Below, piece after piece: positions 17,294 to 25,431 of a stretch of 64,000 nucleotides of DNA. The notes under the pieces were generated by a model. The model saw only the letters and a list, made by a program, of their open reading frames with translations, made no database searches and was not told where the DNA came from. Numbering within the stretch: position 1 is the stretch's first letter; every line of letters begins with the position of its first letter. The stretch is from Actinomycetospora callitridis (lineage in GTDB: Bacteria; Actinomycetota; Actinomycetes; Mycobacteriales; Pseudonocardiaceae), in assembly GCF_028737265.1 (NCBI RefSeq), contig NZ_JAQZAK010000001.1, positions 558,001-622,000 of the forward strand, in the 5' to 3' direction. A program made the translations under genes and the position numbers.

Positions 17294-17856
17294 AGCGGGA
17301 CTCCCATGTCGTCCATGATCTGCCGCAGGTTCTTCAGGCCGTAGAAGACCCGGCTGCGCAGGGTGCCGATCGGGACACCCTGCTCCTCGGCCACCTCGGC
17401 GTACGGGCGGCCCCGGACCGAGGTCTCGACGATGGCGCTGCGCTGGTCGTCGCCCAGTCGCGTGAGGGCCTCCTCGACGAACCAGGCGGTGACGAGGTCG
17501 TCGCTGAAGTCGTCCCGGCCCGCGGGCCCGGACCGGTCCGACACCAGCGACAGGTCGCCGGGCGCGGTCGGTGTGCTCGGGCGGCTCCGCGCGTGGCGGA
17601 CGTGGTCGATCACCGCGTTGCGGGCGATGGTGAACAGCCACACCCGCAGGCTCGCCACCGTCGCGTCGTAGCGGTCGGCGTGGCGCCAGGCCCGCACGAA
17701 CACCTCCTGCACCACGTCCGAGGCGGCGCCCGGGTCGCGCAGCTGCCGCAGGGCGAAGCGCTCGAGCTCGCCGGCGTGGGCGCGGTAGGCGGCCTCGAGA
17801 TCCTCGGTCCGGCGCAGGTCCACCGGCGCGCGCGCGATCCCTGCGGCCTCGCTCAC
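17290..17856 (-). CDS. ECF sigma factor, SigK/SigL-like
   Basis: This 188-residue RNA polymerase sigma factor has region 2 (RQLRDPGAASDVVQEVFVRAWRHA region, -10 recognition) and region 4 (the helix-turn-helix EVAEEQGVPIGTLRSRVFYG). An acidic linker separates them. The GTG at 17856 follows AGGGGG. It is coupled to the downstream anti-sigma gene. Divergently transcribed is a CHRD secreted protein with a sortase, a plausible target, as ECF factors commonly control divergent envelope genes. The 250-bp gap between 17857 and 18106 should carry both promoters, but I could not assign a duplicated -35/-10 pair. Confidence 0.92.
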   Translation of the reverse strand: MSEAAGIARAPVDLRRTEDLEAAYRAHAGELERFALRQLRDPGAASDVVQEVFVRAWRHADRYDATVASLRVWLFTIARNAVIDHVRHARSRPSTPTAPGDLSLVSDRSGPAGRDDFSDDLVTAWFVEEALTRLGDDQRSAIVETSVRGRPYAEVAEEQGVPIGTLRSRVFYGLKNLRQIMDDMGVPL

Positions 17857-18106
17857 CCGGTTCCCCCTGCGCGCTACGACGTCCGGAGCATCGTGATCGT
17901 TGCGGTGTGACCGCGTCGTGATGCGTGCGCGCGACGCGGCGACGCGGAGCGGGACGGCACGGGTCACTCCCGTCGGTACGGAGCGGCGGCCGGGAGCGTT
18001 CACCGACCTCGGGGAGGAATCCGCGGCGGATCGTGGTGAACGCGGCCGCCGAGGGCTCCGTAGAGACGGGCGATCCGGACATCCCGCCCATCGCCAGGAG
18101 GCCCCC

Positions 18107-18817
18107 GTGCACCGTGCACTCCCGAAGCTCGCCGCCCTGTCCGTGCTGACCGCCGGCGCGGTCCTGTTCTCGGGGGGTGCGGCCTACGCCGCCGATACCG
18201 AGGTCGACGAGCCCGAGACCTTCACCAGCATGTTCACCGCGATGGCGACCCCCGACATGGTCATCGGCACGAACGGCCAGCCGGCCCCGGGGCAGCCGGG
18301 CGCCACCGGCACCTTCAACTACCGCATCAACTCCGACGAGGACGTCATCTGTTACGACCTCACGCTGAGCGGCGTGACCGGTGAGTACATGAGCCCGGCG
18401 CGGACCGCGACGCACATCCACGAGGCCGCCGAGGGTGCCGCGGGCCCGCCGCGCCTCGCCTTCCCGAACCCCGCGGGCGACGGCGACACGCGCACCAGCT
18501 CCGGCTGCCTGCAGGGCCCGTTCACCACCGGGGTGATGGCGAACGGCCAGGACACCGGCACGGGCTTCACCGTCAAGGAGATCGAGGAGAACCCGGCGGC
18601 CTTCTTCGGCGACACCCACACCGCTGAGTACTCCGCGGGCGCGGTGCGCGGTCAGCTGATGGCGGTGCCGATGGGCGGCGTCGAGACCGGCGGCGGGGCC
18701 ACGGCCGGCGCCACGGCGACCGGCGACGTCGCACCGGCCGCGCTCGGTGTGGGTGCCCTCGTCGCGGCCGCCGCCGCCGGGGCCGTCGCCCACCGCCGGC
18801 GCGGCACCAGCTCCTGA
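18107..18817 (+). CDS. Secreted CHRD-domain protein with atypical sorting tail
   Basis: This 236-residue exported protein has a Sec signal peptide (residues 1-29, ending AAYAA). A CHRD domain follows (about 36-186), with the family features THIHEAAEGAAGPP and EYSAGAVRGQL; CHRD domains occur in chordin and in many bacterial surface proteins of unknown role. Residues 188-199 read PMGGVETGGGAT, then comes a hydrophobic segment (about 208-228) and the basic tail HRRRG. Motif, membrane span and positive tail match the plan of a sortase sorting signal, but without LPXTG. The GTG follows CAGGAGG. The sortase gene begins 2 nt downstream. Confidence 0.88.
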   Translation: MHRALPKLAALSVLTAGAVLFSGGAAYAADTEVDEPETFTSMFTAMATPDMVIGTNGQPAPGQPGATGTFNYRINSDEDVICYDLTLSGVTGEYMSPARTATHIHEAAEGAAGPPRLAFPNPAGDGDTRTSSGCLQGPFTTGVMANGQDTGTGFTVKEIEENPAAFFGDTHTAEYSAGAVRGQLMAVPMGGVETGGGATAGATATGDVAPAALGVGALVAAAAAGAVAHRRRGTSS

Positions 18818-18819
18818 CG

Positions 18820-19431
18820 ATGCGTCTCGCCGCGCTCGTCCTCGGGGCCGTCCTGCTGCTCGCCGGGTGTGCGGGCGGCGGGGCGGTCCCGGGGGCGGCG
18901 CCCACCTCTCCGCAGGTCACCACCGGCGAGCGACCCGGGCCCGGGGCGGTGGTGCCGACCTCGGTGCGGGTGCCGGCCATCGACGTCGACGAGCCGGCGC
19001 TCCTCGGGCTCGGTGTCGCGTCGGACGGCAGCGCCGAGGTGCCGCAGGACTTCGGGCGGGTCGGCTGGTTCGACCGGACCCTCGCGGCGCAGCGCGCCGG
19101 GGCGGCCCCCGCCGACGTCCCGGTGCCCGCGGGCCGGGGCCCGACCGTGCTGCTCGGGCACGTCGACTCCCGCGCCGGCCCCGCCGTGTTCTTCCGCCTG
19201 CGCGACCTGCGCCCCGGGGACGTCGTCGAGGTCGGCCGGTCCGACGGGTCGGTGGCGCGCTACGCCGTCGAGCGCACCGAACAGGTGGCCAAGGACGCGT
19301 TCCCGACCTTCGCGGTGTTCGGGGCGACCGCCACCGACGTCCTGCGGCTGGTGACCTGTGCCGGCGACTTCGACCGCGGCGCGCGCAGCTACACCGACAA
19401 CCTCGTGGTGCACGCGGTGCGACTCACGTGA
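18820..19431 (+). CDS. Class F sortase, lipoprotein-type
   Basis: This 203-residue sortase carries a lipobox (LLAGC, Cys17), so it should be lipid-anchored outside the membrane. Catalytic His114 is in LLGHVDSRAG and Cys180 in LVTCAGDFD. The arginine is less clear: Arg189 is nearest to the SYTDN segment. Class F (E/F-like) sortases are widespread in actinobacteria and their substrates are poorly known. The gene starts 2 nt after the CHRD gene, which probably encodes its substrate. It converges with a second class F sortase gene across a short tandem repeat. Confidence 0.92.
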   Translation: MRLAALVLGAVLLLAGCAGGGAVPGAAPTSPQVTTGERPGPGAVVPTSVRVPAIDVDEPALLGLGVASDGSAEVPQDFGRVGWFDRTLAAQRAGAAPADVPVPAGRGPTVLLGHVDSRAGPAVFFRLRDLRPGDVVEVGRSDGSVARYAVERTEQVAKDAFPTFAVFGATATDVLRLVTCAGDFDRGARSYTDNLVVHAVRLT

Positions 19432-19477
19432 GGGCGACTCACGTCAGGCGGCTCACGTCAGGGCGGCTCACGGGACG
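19420..19477. repeat. Four-copy 14-15-bp tandem repeat between convergent sortase genes
   Basis: Four imperfect copies of CGRCTCACGTSAGG lie head to tail and contain both stop codons. The first includes the palindrome CTCACGTGAG (19423-19432). The array may have expanded by slippage. It could form a weak bidirectional terminator, but no long stem is present. Confidence 0.6.
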
Positions 19478-20121
19478 AGCCGGGCGAAGACGACCGTGTT
19501 GTCGCGGTACGAGCCCGCGGCGTCGTCGAAGTCGCCGCCGCAGGTGATGAGGCGCAGCTCGGGGCCCGCGGTGTCGCCGTAGACCTCGAGGCGCGGGAAC
19601 CCGTCCTTCGGGTAGGAGCGCACGGCGTCGACCGCGAAGGTGCGCGCAGACCGGTCCGCCGCGGTGACCGTGATCCGGTCGCCGGGGCGGAGCCGCCCGA
19701 GGTCGTAGAACACCGACGGGCCGTTCGCGGCCGAGTCGACGTGCCCGAGGATCACCGACGGGCCGACCCGTCCGGGCGTCGGCGAGCCGCGGTACCAGGC
19801 GGCGTGGTCGTACGCCGGGCCCGGCACCGGGACCTCGAGGGTGCCGTCGGGCTTCAGTCCGACCGAGTCGACCGGCGAGGAGACGTCGATCGCGGGGATG
19901 GCGATCGTCGCCGGGGGAGACCCGGTGGCCGGCTGCTGGCGGGGTCCCGCGGGGGCGCTCGGTGGGGTCGAGGGCAGCGGGTCCGCGGCGACGGCGGCCG
20001 CCGGGGCGGGCGGATTCGTCCCGAGGAGCCCGGCGCCCCCCAGCACGAGGCCGAGCACCGCGAGCGCGCCGGCCGCCACCAGCAGGACCCGGGGACGGGC
20101 CGGTGCGGTGGGCTCGGTCAT
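19468..20121 (-). CDS. Class F sortase, membrane-anchored
   Basis: This 217-residue sortase has an N-terminal membrane anchor (about residues 11-34), a Pro/Ala-rich stalk (37-70) and a sortase domain with His127 (ILGHVDSAANG) and Cys194 (LITCGGDFDD). Arg206 in SYRDNTV is the likely catalytic arginine. Unlike the neighbouring sortase it has a transmembrane anchor instead of a lipobox. Upstream on the same strand is a secreted protein with the same GGVETGGG tail as the CHRD protein, probably its substrate. A long palindrome lies between the two genes. Confidence 0.93.
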   Translation of the reverse strand: MTEPTAPARPRVLLVAAGALAVLGLVLGGAGLLGTNPPAPAAAVAADPLPSTPPSAPAGPRQQPATGSPPATIAIPAIDVSSPVDSVGLKPDGTLEVPVPGPAYDHAAWYRGSPTPGRVGPSVILGHVDSAANGPSVFYDLGRLRPGDRITVTAADRSARTFAVDAVRSYPKDGFPRLEVYGDTAGPELRLITCGGDFDDAAGSYRDNTVVFARLVP

Positions 20122-20145
20122 CGATTGCTCCCGTTGTGCGACGAC

Positions 20146-20188
20146 TACTGGCTGGTATCGCTCGCTGAGCGAGCGATACCAGCCAGTA
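20146..20188. promoter_or_regulatory. Perfect 21-bp inverted repeat upstream of the sortase gene
   Basis: Arms 20146-20166 (TACTGGCTGGTATCGCTCGC plus T) and 20168-20188 are exact reverse complements separated by one base. The element starts 25 nt upstream of the minus-strand sortase ATG and ends 36 nt past the stop of the upstream secreted-protein gene. It may terminate that gene, limit read-through into the sortase, or act as an operator. Confidence 0.8.
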
Positions 20189-20206
20189 ACCGATCAGTGG
20201 ATCGGT
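20189..20206. promoter_or_regulatory. Second small hairpin next to the 21-bp palindrome
   Basis: ACCGATC (20189-20195) and GATCGGT (20200-20206) form a perfect 7-bp stem with the 4-nt loop AGTG, directly abutting the larger palindrome. In the minus-strand transcript this small stem comes first and the large one second, an arrangement seen in terminators or attenuators. Confidence 0.6.
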
Positions 20207-20224
20207 GCAGGGGTCAGGGCAGGG

Positions 20225-21016
20225 TCAGTGCCGGGCGCCCGCGCGACGCCGGGCGGCGAAGCCCACGCCACCCGCGGCGACCAGGGCGACGATGCCCGCG
20301 GTCAGCAGGACGGGGGACGGTCCGCTGGTGGAGCCGCCGCCGGTCTCGACGCCGCCGGCCGGCATGGCCGGCATCTGGCCGGGCAGGTTGACGACGATGG
20401 TGGCGACGCCGATGGTCAGCCCGCCCTGGATCGCGTCGGTGCTGAACGCCTGGTTGAGCGCGGTCGCCGCGGTCTGCGAGAGCCGCACCGTGGTGCCGGT
20501 CAGGGTGGCGGTCCCGGCCGCGGCGTCGGTCGAGATGGGCTGCAGGGTCGAGCCGTCGAGGTCGAACAGCACCGCGGACTCGGCGATGGTCTGGCCGCCC
20601 GCGCTGACCTTGCCGCTCAGCGTCGCGGGGTTGCCCGGGTCGATGACGAAGTCGGTCAGCTCGACCTCGGTCTCGCCCTTGGTGAGGCTCAGGCCGCTGC
20701 CGTCGTGCTCGATGCGGCCCTGGACGTAGGGGTTGACGGCGCCGGGCTCGTAGACGGTGACGTTGCCCCCGGTGATCGGGAACGTCACGCTGCCGTCGGC
20801 GAGCGTGGCGTCGCCGATCGTGCCGGGGGTGACCTCGAGCTGGGTCAGGGCGTCGGTGAAGCCGGAGTCGAGCCGGACCGACGACGACTGGCCGGTGAGG
20901 TCGGGGATGGTGGCGACCGGGTCGGCGGCGGCCGCGGTACCGGCGGTGAGCCCGGCCAGCGCCAGGGCCGACACACCGCCGACGAGCAGGGTGGCGAACG
21001 TACGACGAAGGGTCAC
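20225..21016 (-). CDS. Secreted protein with atypical sorting tail, function unknown
   Basis: This 263-residue protein has a clear Sec signal peptide (residues 1-31, cleavage near TAAAA-DPV). The exported part (about 40-210) is rich in Thr, Gly and beta-strand patterns, with Asp/Glu but no Cys. It resembles Ig-like or HtaA-like surface domains in outline only, and I cannot assign a family. The C-terminus has PAGGVETGGGST (220-231), a hydrophobic span (235-255) and a basic tail ARRRAGARH, nearly the same ending as the CHRD protein. The GTG at 21016 follows GGAAGG. It precedes the class F sortase gene on the same strand and is likely its substrate. Confidence 0.82.
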   Translation of the reverse strand: MTLRRTFATLLVGGVSALALAGLTAGTAAAADPVATIPDLTGQSSSVRLDSGFTDALTQLEVTPGTIGDATLADGSVTFPITGGNVTVYEPGAVNPYVQGRIEHDGSGLSLTKGETEVELTDFVIDPGNPATLSGKVSAGGQTIAESAVLFDLDGSTLQPISTDAAAGTATLTGTTVRLSQTAATALNQAFSTDAIQGGLTIGVATIVVNLPGQMPAMPAGGVETGGGSTSGPSPVLLTAGIVALVAAGGVGFAARRRAGARH

Positions 21017-21249
21017 GAGAAGGCCTTCCGGAGCGAGATCAGCGTGCGGTGCGCAGCTGTTGTCCCTCGTCCGCGCCGGGCCGCCGACCGGTTCGGAAAT
21101 GGTCGGATTCGACGGGAAACCGAACTGATCGGGCCGCCGGGACGAATGATGCCCTCCGATTCCCGGGTTTCGTTTCCCGGACAATTCGAGGCGTCGTCCG
21201 TGCTGGTCAGGGCTCCGCCGGTGCCGGGCTCGATTCCTCCGGGAACGGA

Positions 21250-24200
21250 TCAGCCCGTGCGCGCGAGGTCGTCGTCGTCGAACGGGTCGACCGCCTCGAT
21301 CGCGTCGTCCACCGTGCCCGCACCGGCACGCCACAGGCGCGCGTAGGCCCCGTCGCGCGCCAGGAGCTCGGCGTGCGCGCCCTCCTCGAGGATCCGTCCC
21401 CCGTCGATCACGACGATGTGGTCGGCGCGCGCGGCGGTGGCGAGGCGGTGGGCGACGACGAACGTCGTGCGGGGCGCCGCACCGGTGCCGCGCGAGACGC
21501 GGTCGCCCGCGGCCAGCACGGCGCCCTCGGTGGCGGGGTCGAGCGCGGCGGTGGCCTCGTCGAGCAGCAGCAGCCGGGGGTCCACGAGCTCGGCCCGGGC
21601 GAGGGCGACGAGCTGGCGTTGACCGGCCGAGAGCCCGCCGCCCCGCTCGCCGATGGGCTGGCGGAAGCCCGCCGGCAGCGACGCGATCATGTCCACGGCG
21701 CCGACGTCGCGCGCGGCCTGCTCGATCCGCGCGGGGGTGGCCTCCGGGTCGCCGTAGGCGATGTTCGAGGCGACGTCGCCGACGAACAGGTGCGCCTCCT
21801 GTGGGACGACCCCGAGGCGCCGGTGCAGCGTCGGGATGTCGAGGTCGCGGATGTCGACGCCGTCGAGGAGCACGGTGCCCGCGGTGGCGTCGTAGAACCG
21901 CGCGACGAGCTTGACCACCGTCGACTTCCCCGCCCCGGTGGCGCCGACGAGCGCGACGGTGCGCCCGGGCGGCACGTGCAGGGAGAAGTCGGCGAGCGCG
22001 GGCGTGGTCGCGCCGGCGTAGGTGAAGCCGACGTCGCGCATCTCGACCTCGCCGCGCAGGTCGTCGAGCACCACCGGGTGCTCCGGCGAGGGCACCGACG
22101 TCGGCGTGCGCAGCAGCTCGCCGATGCGCATGAGCCCGATGCGTGCCTGCTGGTAGCCGTCGAACACCTGCGAGAGCTGCTGGACGGGGCCGAAGAACAT
22201 CGCGAGGTAGAGCAGGAACGCCGCGAGGATGCCGGGGGACAGGCCGCCGGTGGCGACGCGGGCGGCGCCGACGCCGAGCACCGCGGCCTGCGCGAGGTCG
22301 GAGAGCATCGCGGCGAACGGGAAGTACGTCGCGATCATGCGCTGCGCGCGGACCCGCGCGCGGCGGTAGGCGTCGCTGTTGCCGGCGAAGGTGGCCGCCG
22401 AGCGCTCCTCGTGGGTGTGCGCCTGGGCCACCCGCAGGCCGGCGACGTTCTCCTGCAGGTCGGCGTTGACGACGCTGACGCGCTCGCGCGCCTCCGCATA
22501 CGCCGCCGAGACCATGCGCCGGAAGATCAGCGTGGCGACGATCAGCACCGGCATCACGGCGAACGAGACGAGCGCCAGCTCGAGGTCGGTGACGAGCAGA
22601 GCCACGGCCACACCGAGGACGGTGAGCAGGCTGACCACGGCCTGCGCCATACCCGTCTGCAGGAACGACGAGAGCGCGTCCACGTCCGTCGTCATCCGCG
22701 TCATGATCCGGCCGCCGAGCTCGCGCTCGTAGAAGTCGAGCCCGAGGCGCTGCAGGTGCGCGAAGCTGCGCGTGCGCAGCAGGAACAGGCGCCCCTCGCC
22801 GATGCGGGCGGTGAGCACGGTCTGCGCCGCGACCACCACCCAGTCGACGGAGACCACCACCAGACCCAGCCCGACGGACAGCCACAGGATGTCGAGCGAG
22901 CCCGCCTGGATGCCGCCGTCGACGGCGAGGCGCGCGAGCGACGGGAACGCCACGGTGGCCGCGGCGTCGAGGCCGAGGAGCACGACGGCGAGCACGAGGG
23001 CCCACCGCACGGGGCGCATCAGCCGCCCGAGCCGGAAGCCCGGGTCGGGGGCGGTGGGGTCCTCGCCGTAGAGCCGGGGCTCCTCGGTGGCGGGCGGCAG
23101 CTTCTCCAGGGCCGCCGTCATCTCGGTCGGCGCCGCCCCGTCGAGCCCGCCGGCGAGCGCCTCCGAGCCCGAGGAGACCGTGATCGGCGCCGGCGGGGGG
23201 ACCGGGCGGTCGGGCGCCGGGTCGTCGGGCCACAGGGCCGGGGTGATGGTGGCGTCCCGACCCTCGGCCGCCGAGGCAGCGGGGTCGGCGGGCTCGTCGA
23301 GCACCCACCCCGGCTCGTCGATGAGCTCCGCAGGCCCCGCGAGCAGCTCGCGGAACAGCCGGCAGCGGCCCTCGAGCTCGGCGTGGGTGCCGACGTCGAC
23401 GACCCGGCCGCCGTCGAGCACCGCGATCCGGTCGGCGAGCGAGAGCGTCGAGCGGCGATGGGCGATCACCAGCGTGGTGCGCTGCGCGGTGACCGCCCGC
23501 AGGGTCTCGCCGATCGCGGCCTCGGTGGTGGGGTCGACGGCGGACGTGGCGTCGTCGAGCACGAGGACCCGCGGGTCGTAGAGCAGGGCGCGGGCGAGCG
23601 CCACGCGCTGGCGCTGGCCACCGGAGAGCGTCAGGCCCCGTTCGCCGACGCGGGTGTCGTAGCCGTCGGGCAGGTCGTTGATGAAGCCGTCGGCCTGCGC
23701 GGCGGCCGCGGCGGCGCGGATCTGCTCCTCGGTGGCGTCCGGGCAGCCGTAGGCGATGTTGGCCCGCACGGTGTCGGAGAAGAGGAACGCCTCCTCGAAC
23801 ACCACGCCGACCGCGCGGCGCAGGGCGTCGAGGCGCAGCTCGCGCACGTCGACGGCCTCGCCCGGCGGGCCGATGCGCAGCGCGCCGGCCTGCACGTCGT
23901 AGAAGCGCGGGGCGAGCAGCGCGACCGTCGACTTGCCCGACCCCGCGGTGCCGACGAGCGCCACCGTCTCGCCGGGCGTGATCTCGAGCGTCAGCCCGTC
24001 GAGCACCGGCTCGCTGCGCGCGTAGCCGAACCGCACGTCGTCGAGCTCGACGCCGAGCGGCCCCGCCGGGACCTCGCGGGCCGCCGGCGCATCGACGATC
24101 TCGGGCTGGGAGTCGATGAGCTCGTAGACCCGCTCCACGCCCGCGCGGGCGAGCTGGCCGGTGACGACCAGCCCGGCGACGAGCCGCGCGGGCCCCACGA

Positions 24201-25065
24201 GCGCCGCGACGTAGGAGGTGAACGCGATGAACACCCCGAGCGAGATCTGCCCGCTGACCGCGAGCGCGCCGCCGAGCCCGAAGACCCCGAGCTGGCCCAC
24301 CGTCGGCAGCGCCTGGAGCGTCGGGGTGAGACGGGCGTTGAACCGCGCCGCCCGCAGCCGCTGGGCGTAGAGCCGCCGGGCGGCGTCGCGCAGCCGGCCC
24401 GTCTCGCGGTCCTCCTGCCCGAAGCCCTTGACGACGCGGACGCCGGTGACGGCCTCCTCGACGTGCTGGGCGACCTCGGCCGCGCTCTGCTGCGCGGCCC
24501 ACGTCGCCGGGAACAGGCGCCGTCGCATGCGTGCGGTGAACAGGACGCCGACCGGCAGGATGATCATCGATGCCACCGTGAGCAGCGGCGAGAGCCACAG
24601 CATGATGCCGATCGAGACCACCAGCTGCCCGAGCGTGCCCGCGACCAGCGGGACCATGCCCAGCAGGCCCTGGACCTGCTGCAGGTCGGAGTTGGCGCGC
24701 GAGACGACCTGCCCGGTGCGCAGCGCGTCCTGTTTGGGCCCGTCGAGGCGTGAGACCGAGCCGAACACGCGCCGGCGCAGGTCGTGCTGCACCCCGAGCG
24801 AGAGGCGCCCCCCGAGGTAGCGGCGCAGGAAGGCGGCGCCGAAGCGGACGACGGCGATGGCGGCCATCGCGATCACCAGCGGGCCGAGGCCCGCGGTGGA
24901 TCCGGCGACCGCGCGGTCGACCGCCGTGCCGATCAGCAGGGGTCCGACGGCCTCGAGGCTGACGCCCAGCACCGACGCCGTGAGGGCGGCCACGGTGAGC
25001 GAGGGGCGGCGCCAGCAGTCGCTCGCGAGACGTCGCATCCAGCCACGGGCGGGGCCGGTCGGCAC
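21250..25065 (-). CDS. Fused full-length ABC exporter, two TMD-NBD halves in one chain
   Basis: This about 1271-residue protein carries two complete exporter halves, each with a six-helix membrane domain and an ATPase domain. Half 1 has Walker A GTAGSGKST, signature LSGGQRQRV and Walker B VLVLDDATSAVD, where the usual catalytic Glu is Asp. Half 2 has GATGAGKST, a modified signature LSAGQRQL, LLLLDEATAALD and AHR. One degenerate and one consensus site is typical of heterodimeric multidrug or lipid exporters; actinobacteria usually encode the halves separately. A Pro/Ala-rich linker of about 90 residues joins them. The start is uncertain: GTG at 25065 has GAGG very close upstream; ATG at 25038 is the alternative. 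Substrate unknown. Confidence 0.92.
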   Translation of the reverse strand: MPTGPARGWMRRLASDCWRRPSLTVAALTASVLGVSLEAVGPLLIGTAVDRAVAGSTAGLGPLVIAMAAIAVVRFGAAFLRRYLGGRLSLGVQHDLRRRVFGSVSRLDGPKQDALRTGQVVSRANSDLQQVQGLLGMVPLVAGTLGQLVVSIGIMLWLSPLLTVASMIILPVGVLFTARMRRRLFPATWAAQQSAAEVAQHVEEAVTGVRVVKGFGQEDRETGRLRDAARRLYAQRLRAARFNARLTPTLQALPTVGQLGVFGLGGALAVSGQISLGVFIAFTSYVAALVGPARLVAGLVVTGQLARAGVERVYELIDSQPEIVDAPAAREVPAGPLGVELDDVRFGYARSEPVLDGLTLEITPGETVALVGTAGSGKSTVALLAPRFYDVQAGALRIGPPGEAVDVRELRLDALRRAVGVVFEEAFLFSDTVRANIAYGCPDATEEQIRAAAAAAQADGFINDLPDGYDTRVGERGLTLSGGQRQRVALARALLYDPRVLVLDDATSAVDPTTEAAIGETLRAVTAQRTTLVIAHRRSTLSLADRIAVLDGGRVVDVGTHAELEGRCRLFRELLAGPAELIDEPGWVLDEPADPAASAAEGRDATITPALWPDDPAPDRPVPPPAPITVSSGSEALAGGLDGAAPTEMTAALEKLPPATEEPRLYGEDPTAPDPGFRLGRLMRPVRWALVLAVVLLGLDAAATVAFPSLARLAVDGGIQAGSLDILWLSVGLGLVVVSVDWVVVAAQTVLTARIGEGRLFLLRTRSFAHLQRLGLDFYERELGGRIMTRMTTDVDALSSFLQTGMAQAVVSLLTVLGVAVALLVTDLELALVSFAVMPVLIVATLIFRRMVSAAYAEARERVSVVNADLQENVAGLRVAQAHTHEERSAATFAGNSDAYRRARVRAQRMIATYFPFAAMLSDLAQAAVLGVGAARVATGGLSPGILAAFLLYLAMFFGPVQQLSQVFDGYQQARIGLMRIGELLRTPTSVPSPEHPVVLDDLRGEVEMRDVGFTYAGATTPALADFSLHVPPGRTVALVGATGAGKSTVVKLVARFYDATAGTVLLDGVDIRDLDIPTLHRRLGVVPQEAHLFVGDVASNIAYGDPEATPARIEQAARDVGAVDMIASLPAGFRQPIGERGGGLSAGQRQLVALARAELVDPRLLLLDEATAALDPATEGAVLAAGDRVSRGTGAAPRTTFVVAHRLATAARADHIVVIDGGRILEEGAHAELLARDGAYARLWRAGAGTVDDAIEAVDPFDDDDLARTG

Positions 25066-25228
25066 GTCCTCACGGGCGGGGACGTGCTCGGTGGTGCGCT
25101 CCGTGGTGCCCTCCGGAGAAGTGGTGGTGGATGGGGAGGTCCCTCCCAGATTAGGACGGCACCCCGACAGGCGGCCCGATCGCGGACCCCGACGTGACGA
25201 ACGACCGGCGTCGTGGTCGAATACCGGC

Positions 25229-25306
25229 GTGCGCCACTTCCTGCTCGGCCCCCTCTGGGGGAGCCGCCGCGCGCACGTGTTCGACGAGCGGTGTCGACGG
25301 GCCTGA
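25229..25306 (+). CDS. Possible Cys-containing leader peptide upstream of cysteine dioxygenase gene
   Basis: A 25-codon GTG frame ends SRRAHVFDERCRRA, followed 125 nt later by the cysteine dioxygenase start. Actinobacterial sulfur genes are often preceded by short leader peptides with an RRHVD-like stretch and a late Cys codon; this frame has both in loose form. No good ribosome-binding site is visible, and such a short frame in GC-rich DNA could be chance. Confidence 0.3.
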   Translation: MRHFLLGPLWGSRRAHVFDERCRRA

Positions 25307-25431
25307 CGAGCCGATCGTCGCGAGCCATCCGGCCGCGACGTCCCGTCCCGTCGCCCGCGCGCCGCACCGGTCCCTCCCTGACCCCGGGGGCTGTGCGCGC
25401 GTGGACGCCCGCACCCGGAGGAACGACCGTC

